NCBI RefSeq assembly: GCF_002910905.1
Contig: NZ_NEUE01000250.1
Span: 1 to 64,000 of the forward strand
Length of the DNA stretch: 64,000 nt
From: Streptomyces sp. SM11
GTDB lineage: Bacteria; Actinomycetota; Actinomycetes; Streptomycetales; Streptomycetaceae
Direction of reading: 5' to 3'
This document shows positions 63,458 through 64,000 of the stretch, piece by piece. The notes under the pieces are model-generated. The model did no database searches. It worked only from the letters and a program-made list of their open reading frames with translations, and was not told the origin of the DNA. Each line of letters opens with the position of its first letter. Within the stretch, counting starts at the first letter, position 1. The position numbers and the translations under genes are program-made.

Positions 63458-64000
63458 GTGATGATGGATCTCAACGCGGACCTCGGCGAGGGCTTCGGCA
63501 ACTGGACCCTGACCGACGACGACGCGCTCCTCGCCTGTGTCACCAGCGCCAACGTGGCCTGCGGCTTCCACGCGGGCGACGCCTCCGTGATGCGGCGGGT
63601 CTGTGACGCGGCGGCGGCCGGCGGGGTACGGATCGGGGCGCAGGTCTCCTACCGGGACCTGGCCGGGTTCGGGCGCCGGTCGATGGACGTGCCGCCCGCC
63701 GAGCTGACCGCCGAGATCGCCTACCAGATAGGCGCGCTGCGGGTCTTCGCGGAGGCCGCCGGGTCCACCGTCTCGTACGTCAAGCCGCACGGCGCGCTCT
63801 ACAACCGGGCCGTCTGGGACGACGGCCAGGCCGCCGCCGTCGTCGCGGGCGTACTGCTCGCGGGCGGCCGCCCGGCCGTGCTCGGGCTGCCCGGGTCCCG
63901 GCTGCTCGCCCACGCGGCCGCCGCCGGACTGCCCGCCGTTCAGGAGGCCTTCGCCGACCGCGCGTACACCCCGCGGGGCACCCTCGTCCCGCGCGGCGAA
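63458..64000 (+). CDS. pxpA: 5-oxoprolinase subunit PxpA (LamB/YcsF family), 3' end outside window
   Basis: The reading frame starts at GTG 63458 (or ATG 63461/63464) and is open to the end of the window, giving 181 residues. It starts MDLNADLGEGFGNW, the family signature, followed by TSANVACGFHAGDASVMRR, YRDLAGFGRRSMDVP and YVKPHGALYNRAV. PxpA, with PxpB and PxpC, cleaves 5-oxoproline using ATP. PxpBC genes are expected just right of the window. It was not in the list of closed frames because no stop is in the window. The leaderless start is supported by the promoter spacing. Confidence 0.93.
   Translation, partial: MMMDLNADLGEGFGNWTLTDDDALLACVTSANVACGFHAGDASVMRRVCDAAAAGGVRIGAQVSYRDLAGFGRRSMDVPPAELTAEIAYQIGALRVFAEAAGSTVSYVKPHGALYNRAVWDDGQAAAVVAGVLLAGGRPAVLGLPGSRLLAHAAAAGLPAVQEAFADRAYTPRGTLVPRGE

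Overview
The window is from a high-GC actinomycete, almost certainly Streptomyces. GC is very high with strong third-position GC bias, start codons include GTG and TTG, and the gene set is typical of the genus (OtsA, GpgS, stand-alone GroEL with CIRCE sites, a SAM-I riboswitch before thrC, DUF397/DUF5753 genes, MurQ/RpiR). From memory, the order otsB ... otsA, thrC, a MoaD-like gene, a cold-shock gene, groEL and later murQ resembles the chromosomal region around groEL2 in S. coelicolor. This is chromosomal backbone interrupted by accessory patches.

Left part (1-16.8 kb): the 3' end of a type II Wadjet defence operon (jetC partial, jetD), a VapBC-like toxin-antitoxin pair, and a P-loop kinase-like gene. 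A decayed patch follows, with an NIS-synthetase-like fragment, a frameshifted NarL-type regulator, an orphan type II thioesterase and a truncated Ser/Thr kinase. Next come a LolD/FtsX-type ABC exporter and otsB. A small island (methyltransferase, unknown conserved protein, a TPR gene broken by a 49-bp tandem duplication, a RepL-like winged-helix gene) separates otsB from otsA.

Middle (16.9-32 kb): otsA and gpgS, riboswitch-thrC-sulfur carrier, a cold-shock gene, and groEL with two CIRCE sites. A complete five-gene lasso peptide cluster follows (precursor, cyclase, RRE protein, leader peptidase, ABC exporter). Its predicted 16-residue core carries the KEYW string of keywimysin-type lasso peptides. 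Then come a Uma2 gene, a frameshifted HTH gene, a HEAT-like protein and an ECF sigma factor.

32.9-40.8 kb: a PIG-V-like mannosyltransferase, a broken NB-ARC/TPR gene, DUF397/DUF5753 remnants, a TrkH/TrkA-type potassium uptake pair, a TetR gene that has lost its DNA-binding helices, and a chimeric relic next to a DoxX-like gene.

41.8-51 kb: a glucan-utilisation locus. Binding protein, two permeases and a GH1 beta-glucosidase form one operon. A divergent secreted GH81 endo-beta-1,3-glucanase and a LacI-type repressor complete it. Near-identical 14-bp palindromes lie at both divergent promoters and upstream of the repressor gene, so uptake, extracellular hydrolysis and regulation form one regulon.

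51-64 kb: small conserved genes, a second Uma2 gene, two gene fragments meeting head to head, the MurNAc recycling set murP-murQ-murR with an operator before murR, an MFS exporter, a lipoprotein beta-propeller, an HD-domain protein and the 5' end of pxpA.

Notable overall: about a dozen pseudogenes or fragments. At up to four places, the 3' parts of two divergent genes abut with both 5' ends missing.
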